From: Bacillota bacterium
GTDB lineage: Bacteria > Bacillota > Clostridia > Peptostreptococcales > Anaerovoracaceae
Direction of reading: 5' to 3'
Assembly (NCBI GenBank): GCA_029219125.1
Contig: JAQXSU010000129.1
Span: forward strand, 1-37,545
DNA: 37,545 bases
The notes below the pieces were generated by a model that had not been told where the DNA came from, searched no databases, and saw only the letters and a program-made list of their open reading frames with translations. Every line of letters starts with the position of its first letter. Position 1 is the first letter of the stretch. The translations under genes and the position numbers were made by a program. Shown here in pieces: positions 28,176-36,243 of this stretch.

Positions 28176-28958
28176 ATGAAGAAATGTGTGGTATTTTATG
28201 GCGGTGACAGTCAGACGGGGACTACCATGATTGCAGTCTCCGCTGCAGAACTTCTGGCAGGTGCCGGGAAACGGATCCTGCTGATCGGAGCATCCTCCCA
28301 TCCCCTGGATCCATGGCTGCCCCAATCTGCGGAAGCATCTCTGGACGATCTTAACCTGGCATTAAAAGCAGGAACACTGTCGGCAGCGGAAATACGTCAG
28401 ACAGTGATGACAGTACGGGGTGTGGATATTTTGCCGGGTATGCGGAGAGGAAGCAGAGACGGCTTTGGGCATGAGGAAATGAAATCGATCTGCGGCCTGA
28501 TATGGGAAGACTATGACTGGATCCTGGTAGACGGAGGGTGCGAACCGGCGTGCGGTCTGACGATGGCTGCGCTGCAATGCGGACAGAAGGCGGTTCTGGT
28601 GCTTACCCAGCAGGAGAAATGCCTTCTGCGGTTTGAGGCAAAAATCAGTGCTCTGGAACGGGCACTTCCGCCGGAGCAGCTGTATGTGGTGAATAAATTC
28701 AATGCTTCCGGGGCATTTTACACAGAAAAAGAAATGGCAGGAAGAATTGGCTGCAGACCGGATGCAGTGAAAACCATTGCTTATGTACCTTTTGGCTGGC
28801 AGGCGGAAATGGACCGGCTTCCTCTTCTGAACCACCGGAAATTCAGAAGAGATATGGAAAAGATCACTGATTGGATCGAGGAGGATGAAGAATTTGATGA
28901 CAGGCGGACAGGAAGAACGATACGAAGGGTTTTATCAGCTTTGCCGCATGGCAGATAA
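28176..28958 (+). CDS. CpaE/TadZ-like MinD/ParA-family protein with degenerate P-loop
   Basis: MinD-like fold; Walker A position reads YGGDSQTGTTM; DYDWILVDGG; followed by TadA. Confidence 0.75.
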   Translation: MKKCVVFYGGDSQTGTTMIAVSAAELLAGAGKRILLIGASSHPLDPWLPQSAEASLDDLNLALKAGTLSAAEIRQTVMTVRGVDILPGMRRGSRDGFGHEEMKSICGLIWEDYDWILVDGGCEPACGLTMAALQCGQKAVLVLTQQEKCLLRFEAKISALERALPPEQLYVVNKFNASGAFYTEKEMAGRIGCRPDAVKTIAYVPFGWQAEMDRLPLLNHRKFRRDMEKITDWIEEDEEFDDRRTGRTIRRVLSALPHGR

Positions 28959-30303
28959 CCTGTTTGAAGAAGACTGGAGGGATACAGATGAGCTGGCCAA
29001 GGCCAGGAAACTGGAGAAAGAAAAACGAGCGATTATGGGATATGAGAAGGAGCGGATGTTTTTCCAGTCCCGGATTGGAGATATGATACGGGAAAGAGGC
29101 TGGCACACAGAGGTCCCGCCGTGGTATGGCAGTCTGGAAGAGGGGATTTTTCATGAAGTATACGGTCTGGCCGGGCTGGCACCCTGGGCATATGACCGAA
29201 CAGAGGAGTATCGGAAGTCATCCTCTGCGAAGCTGATCGGCGACAGGCTCTACTGCCTGATTGACGGAGTTTCTCAGCTGCAGCCTCAGCGCATTCCTGC
29301 AGAGCGTAGGGAGCAGCTAAAGCGTGCATTGCTGCTGGCCACACCCCGGGAACGGCTGGAGGAAGGCTTTCACGAGGTATATCTGCATAATGGGATACGA
29401 ATCACAATTTATTCCGGAGAACGCACGAAAAATGGGCAGGATGTCATGGTATTCCGAAAGTATATCATGGAAGAACTGTCCTTTGAGGAACTGGCAGCTC
29501 TGGGAACGATTCCTGCAGAAGCCATCCCCCTGTTTCGATCTATGATCCGTGTCGGTTTCAATATCCTCATCACCGGACCCGTCCGCTCCGGGAAAACCAC
29601 TTTCCTGCAGGTCTGGCAGAAGCAGGAGGACCCGACGCTGGAGGGACTTGCTGTTTCCACTGATCCGGAAACTCCCTGGCATGACCTGATGCCGCAGGCT
29701 CCCGTCATGCAGCTGGTGGCTGACGGAAAAGAACTGGAGGTTATTTTTAAATCTCTGCTGCGGGGTGATAATGACTACATTCTGCTGGAGGAAATGCGGG
29801 ATGCAGCCGCTTACCGTCTGGCTCTGGAAATCACATCCACCGGCACCATGCGGTGCAAGGCTACCATTCACAGCAGCGGAGCGGTGCAGATTCCGTATAA
29901 GATGGCATCTGCCATATGTGAAACATACGGCGGAAATCTCCAGAATCTGGTGGCACGGGTATTTCAGAATTTTCATCTGGTGTTTCTTTTTCGACAACTC
30001 CCCGGAGACCGGTCACAGAAACGGCTGGCAGAAATCAGTGCATATCGGTACGATGAGGAAGCGGACCAGGTGTCTGTCCATGTGCTCTGCCGTTACATAC
30101 CCGCTGAAGACAGGTGGCACTGGAAAGCCGGCCTGCCATGGCATTCCCTTTATGACGGAGGAATGGACCGGTGGGAGGAAAAGGAGTGGGAGAACATGGA
30201 GAACATCCTGAAAAAACTGGAGCAGCGCAATCCGTTGATGGAAAAGACAACCATTTATCCGCGGTATTACCGGCCGACAGAACGAAGGGAGATACCGGAA
30301 TGA
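28885..30303 (+). CDS. CpaF/TadA-type secretion ATPase (divergent)
   Basis: NILITGPVRSGKTTFLQVW Walker A; ILLEEMRDAAAYRLALEITSTGTMRCKATIHSSG. Alternative start at 28897. Confidence 0.85.
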   Translation: MKNLMTGGQEERYEGFYQLCRMADNLFEEDWRDTDELAKARKLEKEKRAIMGYEKERMFFQSRIGDMIRERGWHTEVPPWYGSLEEGIFHEVYGLAGLAPWAYDRTEEYRKSSSAKLIGDRLYCLIDGVSQLQPQRIPAERREQLKRALLLATPRERLEEGFHEVYLHNGIRITIYSGERTKNGQDVMVFRKYIMEELSFEELAALGTIPAEAIPLFRSMIRVGFNILITGPVRSGKTTFLQVWQKQEDPTLEGLAVSTDPETPWHDLMPQAPVMQLVADGKELEVIFKSLLRGDNDYILLEEMRDAAAYRLALEITSTGTMRCKATIHSSGAVQIPYKMASAICETYGGNLQNLVARVFQNFHLVFLFRQLPGDRSQKRLAEISAYRYDEEADQVSVHVLCRYIPAEDRWHWKAGLPWHSLYDGGMDRWEEKEWENMENILKKLEQRNPLMEKTTIYPRYYRPTERREIPE

Positions 30304-31271
30304 AAAAAGGAATGACAGAGGGAATTCTGCTGATTCTGCTGACAGCAGGACTGGTGACAGCGGTTTTGCCGGAACTGGAGGATCTGTACCGGATGGTCAT
30401 GCACAGGATCACGCTGTGGGGGCGCAGTTTTCACAACGAAGATGACTGGCTGTCTATTCGAAGAGAACAGTATGGAAATCGTTTGCCGGAGCATGTGCGA
30501 AGAATGCTGCAGATGACCCTTTCCCTGGGGACCAGACGCAGCGTTCGGGCATTTTTCCTGCTGTCAGGCGGTATGGCGGTTCTGCTGCTGCTTCTTGCTG
30601 CACGCTGGGTTTCCTTCCTGCTGGCCATGACAGCAGCTATCTGCAGCGGTTCTCTTCCGTATCTGCTGCTGCGGTGTATGGTGCAGGAGCGCAGGGTGGC
30701 CAGTTCTATGGAAGGAGAGGTTCTGGTCACGGAGATTCTGAATCATTATAAGATCCATTACTGCAACATGCAGGAAGCCATCGAGACGGCGGCATTACAT
30801 ATGGAAGATGCGCCTCACAGCAGGCAGCTCCTTCTGAACCTTTCAAGAGGTCTGCAGAAGGCATCTACAGCAGCGGAAATGAAGGGACTGATGGAGGACT
30901 TCCGCTTTTCCATAGGAACGTCCTGGGCGTCGATTCTGACAGAAGATATGTACCTTGCATGTTCATCAGGGCTTCGGGTTACAGATTCGCTCAGCGACCT
31001 GGCTGCATCCATGCGTGAAGCCAGAAAACTGGAGGAATTAAACCGCAGGGAGAATAATGAAGCCCGTCTGATCCTGAAATATCTGGTTCCTGCAGGCAGT
31101 CTGCTGATGACAGTTGGAGGAGTCCGCTTCTTTGGGCTTTCCATGGAAGAATTTCTCAGGTACCAGTTCAGAACCGGACCGGGAATCACATGGTTCCTGC
31201 TGACCTTCGTGACGTATCTTGCGGCCATCTTTGTCCATCTGCTGCTTTCCAGAAGAAAGTTTGATCTTTAA
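30300..31271 (+). CDS. TadB-like membrane platform protein
   Basis: ATGA overlap with tadA; TM pair, GspF-like segment, C-terminal TMs. True start 30300, not 30171. Confidence 0.72.
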   Translation: MKKGMTEGILLILLTAGLVTAVLPELEDLYRMVMHRITLWGRSFHNEDDWLSIRREQYGNRLPEHVRRMLQMTLSLGTRRSVRAFFLLSGGMAVLLLLLAARWVSFLLAMTAAICSGSLPYLLLRCMVQERRVASSMEGEVLVTEILNHYKIHYCNMQEAIETAALHMEDAPHSRQLLLNLSRGLQKASTAAEMKGLMEDFRFSIGTSWASILTEDMYLACSSGLRVTDSLSDLAASMREARKLEELNRRENNEARLILKYLVPAGSLLMTVGGVRFFGLSMEEFLRYQFRTGPGITWFLLTFVTYLAAIFVHLLLSRRKFDL

Positions 31272-31299
31272 ACGTTGACACGGGGAAAGGAGGAAAACC

Positions 31300-31971
31300 A
31301 TGAGGGAAGCTGTGTTTCCTGCATTCTGTCTGCTGCTGTACGGTACGGGAGGACTGAGCTTTTTTATGGGCAGGACAAGTGAGCCGGCTGATCGGAGCAC
31401 TCTGGCGGGATGGATCAGAATGCTGGGCAGAAGAATGAAAGAAAATCTCTCTCTCTGGCCGTCAGCTGCTGCGGCGCTGGAAAAACGACACCGGCAGACG
31501 CAGGGGAAAAAACTGGAGCCGGAAATCTACAACAGCGGTCTGCTTCTGAAAAATCTGGCCCTGACAAGAAAGGAGGCAGCGTTTTCCGCGGACTATCTCT
31601 ATGAAAAGCTGATGGAACATTCCGAAAAGCTCCGCCCTGTTTATGCGGAAATGCTGTCTTTATACCGGGCCGGAAAGGATCGGGATGCCTTTCGGCTGGT
31701 GGCAGAGCGCTGCCCCACCAGGGCGGGAAGAAATTTCAGCCTGGTTCTGGAAAAGGTGGGTACAATCCGACCCGACGAACTGGTGGATCAGATGGAGGTG
31801 TTTCAGGAGATGATACGGCAGCAGAAAATGACAGAAGATATCCGAAGGGTACAGAGAAACAGTCTGATCACCACGGTCATGGCCACTGCAGCGGTATTTC
31901 TGCTGGTCATAGACTTCGCTGTTGTGGTGGTATTCATGCATACCATGACAATACTTGAATTTGTGTTTTGA
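31300..31971 (+). CDS. TadC-like membrane platform protein
   Basis: GspF-like segment (VLEKVGTIRPDELVDQMEVFQEMIRQQKMTEDIRRVQRNSLITTVMATAAVFLLVIDFAVVVVF). Confidence 0.65.
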   Translation: MREAVFPAFCLLLYGTGGLSFFMGRTSEPADRSTLAGWIRMLGRRMKENLSLWPSAAAALEKRHRQTQGKKLEPEIYNSGLLLKNLALTRKEAAFSADYLYEKLMEHSEKLRPVYAEMLSLYRAGKDRDAFRLVAERCPTRAGRNFSLVLEKVGTIRPDELVDQMEVFQEMIRQQKMTEDIRRVQRNSLITTVMATAAVFLLVIDFAVVVVFMHTMTILEFVF

Positions 31972-31987
31972 GAGGAGCGATGAGAAA

Positions 31988-32164
31988 ATGAAAAACCTGA
32001 TCATTATTATCGGAACGATTATACTGGGTGCAATCATCGTAAATACGCTGGTGCTGGGAGACGGAAACTCCCTGAAAACGGCTGCTTCTGATATCATGAG
32101 CCGGGGAACGGCAGCCATTTCAGAAAATCTGACCTTTGGCGGAGCGGCACAGGGAGGCGAGTAG
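31988..32164 (+). CDS. Small membrane protein, candidate pilin/pseudopilin of the Tad operon
   Basis: MKNLIIIIGTIILGAIIVNTLVLGDG..., 58 aa, hydrophobic N-terminus. Confidence 0.6.
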   Translation: MKNLIIIIGTIILGAIIVNTLVLGDGNSLKTAASDIMSRGTAAISENLTFGGAAQGGE

Positions 32165-32165
32165 A

Positions 32166-32324
32166 ATGAAGAATCTGATTATCGTACTGGGGCTGATGCT
32201 GCTTGGCGCTGTCATCTTTCAGATGATGGTCGGTGACGGACCGGATTCACTGAAAAGTACAGTGGCCATGGTAATGCGTCATCAGATCAGTCAGTATGCC
32301 GGTCAGGAGGTGGGTACCCTGTGA
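32166..32324 (+). CDS. Small membrane protein, paralogous candidate pilin/pseudopilin
   Basis: MKNLIIVLGLMLLGAVIFQMMVGDGPDSLKS..., 52 aa; similar layout to the preceding ORF. Confidence 0.6.
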   Translation: MKNLIIVLGLMLLGAVIFQMMVGDGPDSLKSTVAMVMRHQISQYAGQEVGTL

Positions 32325-32758
32325 AAGATCTGATTACAGCGGTGGCTTCTCTGATGCTGCTTCTGCTTTTCGTCCTTCAGTTTGCCGGCAATCAGAACCT
32401 GCATACCCGGATGTTCCGGGCAGATATGGCCATCGAAAACTTCCGGGATGCTGCCGGACTGCAGGGATACATCAGCGATGAGAACCGAAGTCTGCTGTCG
32501 GAAAGCCTTGCAGGGATCTGCGGCTGCAGTCCGGAGGAGATTCTGGTTGAAGCAGAAGACAGCAGGCAGCCGAAGCCGGAAGGCACGCTGCTTCATTACC
32601 GGGTCGGATATCCGCTGAAGGATCTGGTGGCTGCCGCTGCCATGCTGGGCATTTTACCGGAGGAAAACCGTGTCTGGATGGAGGACGAAGGATGGGTAGT
32701 AAGCCGGTTTTACATCTCGGAAAAACCGTCGGTGTCTGAAGAGGAAAATGCAGAATGA
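32321..32758 (+). CDS. TadE/pseudopilin-like small protein
   Basis: GTG start overlapping the previous stop; MKDLITAVASLMLLLLFVLQFAGNQ then a soluble domain. Confidence 0.55.
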   Translation: MKDLITAVASLMLLLLFVLQFAGNQNLHTRMFRADMAIENFRDAAGLQGYISDENRSLLSESLAGICGCSPEEILVEAEDSRQPKPEGTLLHYRVGYPLKDLVAAAAMLGILPEENRVWMEDEGWVVSRFYISEKPSVSEEENAE

Positions 32759-33138
32759 AGAATCTGATCCTGACCATGGGAATCCTGCTGCTCATGATTA
32801 CGGGCATGATATATGACCAGGACTGCAGAAACCTTATAGACACAGAACGGCGGCTGAGATGGGTATGTGAAGAGGCTGCTTACGGAGCCGCCGTAAAGCT
32901 GTGGCGGGAAGGAAAGAGCATGCAGGAGGCAGAAGCTGCGGCAGATGAGATTTTGCAGAGAAATCTGGATCCGGTCCAATGGGAGATGGAAATGAAGGAC
33001 GGCGTTGTGGAAATTCGGGCGGATCTGGGAGAAGCAGATTTCCATCTGCCTTTTCTGCAGGGGCTGGTTCGGGCAGAACGAAAGGAATCATTTGATTTTT
33101 ATGAAAAATTTTTTGGGAAAAGGGCTGAAACATCTTGA
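32755..33138 (+). CDS. TadE/pseudopilin-like small protein
   Basis: ATGA overlap; MKNLILTMGILLLMITGMIYDQD then a soluble domain. Confidence 0.55.
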   Translation: MKNLILTMGILLLMITGMIYDQDCRNLIDTERRLRWVCEEAAYGAAVKLWREGKSMQEAEAAADEILQRNLDPVQWEMEMKDGVVEIRADLGEADFHLPFLQGLVRAERKESFDFYEKFFGKRAETS

Positions 33139-33213
33139 AAAACAGTGCAAAAGCATATAAAATATCTATGTTGTTTTTGTAACTTTGAAATCAGGGAAGA
33201 GAGAAACGAGCCT

Positions 33214-34644
33214 ATGAAAACCAATTATACAAGTCCATTATCCGAAAGATACCCGAGTAAGGAAATGCAGTATCTGTTTTCACCGGAAAAGAAATTCAGA
33301 ACCTGGAGACGTCTGTGGATCGCACTGGCGGAAGCAGAACAGGAACTGGGTCTGGACATTACCAACGAGCAGATTGCCGAACTGAAAGCACACCAGGATG
33401 ACATCAACTACGATGTGGCAAAGGAGCGGGAAGCGCTGGTACGCCACGATGTTATGTCTCACGTCTATGCTTACGGCACACAGTGCCCGTCTGCCAAAGG
33501 CATTATCCATCTGGGTGCTACAAGCTGCTATGTGGGCGATAACACGGATATGATCATTATGGCAGAAGGATTGAAACTGATCCGCGTGAAGCTGGTCAAT
33601 GTAATTTCTCAACTGGCTAAGTTTGCGGAAAAATATAAGGATCTGCCGACCCTGGCCTTTACCCATTTCCAGCCGGCACAGCCGACTACGCTGGGAAAGC
33701 GGGCGACACTGTGGCTGCAGGATCTGGTGATGGACCTTTCCGATCTGGATTATGTGCTGGATTCACTCCGGCTGCTGGGTTCCAAGGGAACCACCGGAAC
33801 GCAGGCAAGTTTCCTCGACCTTTTTGAAGGTGACCATGAAAAGTGCAGAAAGCTGGATCAGCTGATTGCGGATAAAATGGGATTTCCGGGCTGCTATCCG
33901 GTATCCGGACAGACCTATTCCAGAAAGGTGGACAGCCGTGTGGTAAACGTGCTGGCAGGGATTGCGCAGAGTGCGCATAAATTCTCCAATGATATCCGGC
34001 TGCTGCAGCATCTGAAGGAAGTGGAGGAACCGTTTGAAAAGAACCAGATCGGTTCTTCAGCCATGGCATATAAGAGAAATCCGATGCGCAGTGAGAGAAT
34101 GGCGTCTCTGGCCAACTACGTGATCAGCGATGCATTGAATCCTGCCATTACCGCATCGACCCAGTGGTTCGAAAGAACCCTGGACGATTCTGCCAACAAG
34201 CGGATCAGTATCAGCGAAGCATTCCTGGCTACAGACGGCATCCTGCAGCTGTATCTGAACGTTTCCGAGGGTCTGGTGGTTTATCCGAAGATGATCGAAA
34301 GACGGTTGATGGATGAACTGCCGTTCATGGCAACAGAAAACATTATGATGGAAGCCGTTAAACAGGGCGGCGACCGGCAGGAACTGCACGAAAGAATCCG
34401 TGTACATTCCATGGCAGCCGGAAAGATGGTGAAAGAGGAGGGCAAGCCAAACGATCTTCTGGAAAGAATTGCGGCAGACCCTGCCTTTCATATAGAACTT
34501 GAGGCTTTACAGAAGGTTATGAAGCCAGAAAATTTTGTCGGACGAGCACCGCAGCAGACGACTGAGTTTCTAAACGGGGTCATAAAGCCTATACTTGCAG
34601 CCAATGCAGACGTTTTGGGTGCGGAGGCTGAGATTACAGTTTAG
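33214..34644 (+). CDS. purB: Adenylosuccinate lyase
   Basis: GSSAMAYKRNPMRSERM signature; THFQPAQPTTLGKR; followed by purA. True start 33214. Confidence 0.97.
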   Translation: MKTNYTSPLSERYPSKEMQYLFSPEKKFRTWRRLWIALAEAEQELGLDITNEQIAELKAHQDDINYDVAKEREALVRHDVMSHVYAYGTQCPSAKGIIHLGATSCYVGDNTDMIIMAEGLKLIRVKLVNVISQLAKFAEKYKDLPTLAFTHFQPAQPTTLGKRATLWLQDLVMDLSDLDYVLDSLRLLGSKGTTGTQASFLDLFEGDHEKCRKLDQLIADKMGFPGCYPVSGQTYSRKVDSRVVNVLAGIAQSAHKFSNDIRLLQHLKEVEEPFEKNQIGSSAMAYKRNPMRSERMASLANYVISDALNPAITASTQWFERTLDDSANKRISISEAFLATDGILQLYLNVSEGLVVYPKMIERRLMDELPFMATENIMMEAVKQGGDRQELHERIRVHSMAAGKMVKEEGKPNDLLERIAADPAFHIELEALQKVMKPENFVGRAPQQTTEFLNGVIKPILAANADVLGAEAEITV

Positions 34645-34656
34645 GAGGAAAATAAA

Positions 34657-35931
34657 ATGGTCAGAGCAATCGTAGGAGCAAACTGGGGCGATGAAGGCAA
34701 AGGGAAAATTACGGACAGCCTGGCAAAGGAGTCGGATATTGTAGTACGCTTTCAGGGCGGAAGCAATGCGGGACATACCATTGTCAACGAATATGGAAAG
34801 TTCGCACTGCATACCCTGCCTTCCGGCGTATTCTATCAGCACATCACCAGTGTCATCGGCAATGGTGTGGCACTGAATATTCCGATTTTAATCAATGAGA
34901 TCGCGTCTCTGGTGGAACAGGGTGTACCGGCACCCCGGCTTCTGGTTTCCGACAGAGCCCATGTGGTAATGCCGTATCATATTTTATTCGACCAGTATGA
35001 AGAGGAACGTCTGGGAGGTAAGTCCTTCGGTTCTACCAAATCCGGCATCGCACCGACTTATTCCGATAAATATGCCAAGATCGGATTTCAGGTCTGCGAA
35101 CTGTTTGATGATGCATATCTGAAAGAGAAATTAACCAATGTAGTGACCCAGAAAAACGTGATTCTGGAACACCTGTATCATAAGCCGCTTCTGGATGCAG
35201 AGGATCTTTACAAGACTTGTGTAGAGTATCGGGAAATGATTCGTCCGTATGTGGGTGATGTATCCGTATTCCTGCATCAGGCGCTGAAGGAAGGTAAAAA
35301 TATTCTTCTGGAGGGTCAGCTCGGCTCCCTGAAGGATACTGACCACGGCATTTATCCGATGGTCACCAGTTCTTCGACGCTGGCTGCGTTCGGTGCCATC
35401 GGCGCGGGAATTCCGCCTTATGAAATCAAGAACATCACCACGGTTGTGAAAGCTTATTCCAGTGCCGTAGGAGCAGGTCCGTTTGTTTCTGAACTCTTCG
35501 GCGAAGAAGCGGACGAACTACGCAGAAGAGGCGGAGACGGCGGTGAATATGGTGCAACCACAGGCCGTCCGAGACGTGTGGGCTGGTTCGATGCAGTGGC
35601 AACCAGATATGGCTGCAGAATGCAGGGAACGACGGAAATCGCCCTGACAGTACTGGACCCTCTGGGTTATCTGGATGAAATTCCAATCTGCGTGGGCTAT
35701 GAGATTGACGGAAAGGTGACGGAAGACTTCCCGAACACCATCGACTGCAACAAGGCCAAGCCAGTGCTGAAAACCATGCCGGGTTGGAAATGCGATATCC
35801 GCGGCATCAAGGAATTCGATGATCTGCCGGAAGCAGCGAAAAACTATGTGAAGGAAATTGAGCGTCTGGTTGGCTATCCGATTAAATTCGTTTCCAACGG
35901 ACCGGGAAGAGATGATCTGATTCGGCTGTAG
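34657..35931 (+). CDS. purA: Adenylosuccinate synthetase
   Basis: GANWGDEGKGKITD; GGSNAGHTI; YGATTGRPRRVGWFD. Confidence 0.97.
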   Translation: MVRAIVGANWGDEGKGKITDSLAKESDIVVRFQGGSNAGHTIVNEYGKFALHTLPSGVFYQHITSVIGNGVALNIPILINEIASLVEQGVPAPRLLVSDRAHVVMPYHILFDQYEEERLGGKSFGSTKSGIAPTYSDKYAKIGFQVCELFDDAYLKEKLTNVVTQKNVILEHLYHKPLLDAEDLYKTCVEYREMIRPYVGDVSVFLHQALKEGKNILLEGQLGSLKDTDHGIYPMVTSSSTLAAFGAIGAGIPPYEIKNITTVVKAYSSAVGAGPFVSELFGEEADELRRRGGDGGEYGATTGRPRRVGWFDAVATRYGCRMQGTTEIALTVLDPLGYLDEIPICVGYEIDGKVTEDFPNTIDCNKAKPVLKTMPGWKCDIRGIKEFDDLPEAAKNYVKEIERLVGYPIKFVSNGPGRDDLIRL

Positions 35932-35944
35932 AAAGCGGAATCTG

Positions 35945-35964
35945 GTCGGCGAAGCCGACTTTCT
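35945..35964 (+). terminator. Possible terminator hairpin after purA
   Basis: GTCGGC-gaa-GCCGAC then TTTCTT (short T-tract). Confidence 0.5.
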
Positions 35965-36001
35965 TAGCAAAACCTTATAGACATTCCGCCCTCTTTGTCT
36001 A

Positions 36002-36031
36002 TTGACACTGAGGGCTGTCTTATAGTAAAAT
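36002..36031 (+). promoter_or_regulatory. Promoter upstream of the yybP-ykoY riboswitch
   Basis: TTGACA, 18 bp, TAAAAT. Confidence 0.6.
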
Positions 36032-36039
36032 TATAAATT

Positions 36040-36162
36040 GTAAAAGGGAGTAACTGGCACCTTATGGTGTGGTATTTTGCGTCAGGACAATCGGATCTGC
36101 CGTTACTGGGAGCAGAAAGAGGCAGATTGGTTCGCTGATATCTTAAATAGTAAGACTTTTAC
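36040..36162 (+). ncRNA. yybP-ykoY (Mn2+) riboswitch
   Basis: 5' GTAAAAGGGAGTAAC and 3' AGTAAGACTTTTAC match the family ends (AAGGGGAGUAGC ... AGCAAGACCUUU); P1 GTAAAAG/CTTTTAC; P-type ATPase downstream. Confidence 0.78.
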
Positions 36163-36198
36163 CGTATATTTTTATGTATATGGTGGAAGTCTTTTTTT
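36152..36198 (+). terminator. Expression-platform terminator of the yybP-ykoY riboswitch
   Basis: AAGACTTTTACCGTATA ... TATATGGTGGAAGTCTT (17 bp with G-U pairs) then T run; shares the 3' strand of P1. Confidence 0.88.
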
Positions 36199-36243
36199 AT
36201 GGGCTTTTACCGGAATCCCCATTGGGAGAAAGAGAGGAAGCAG

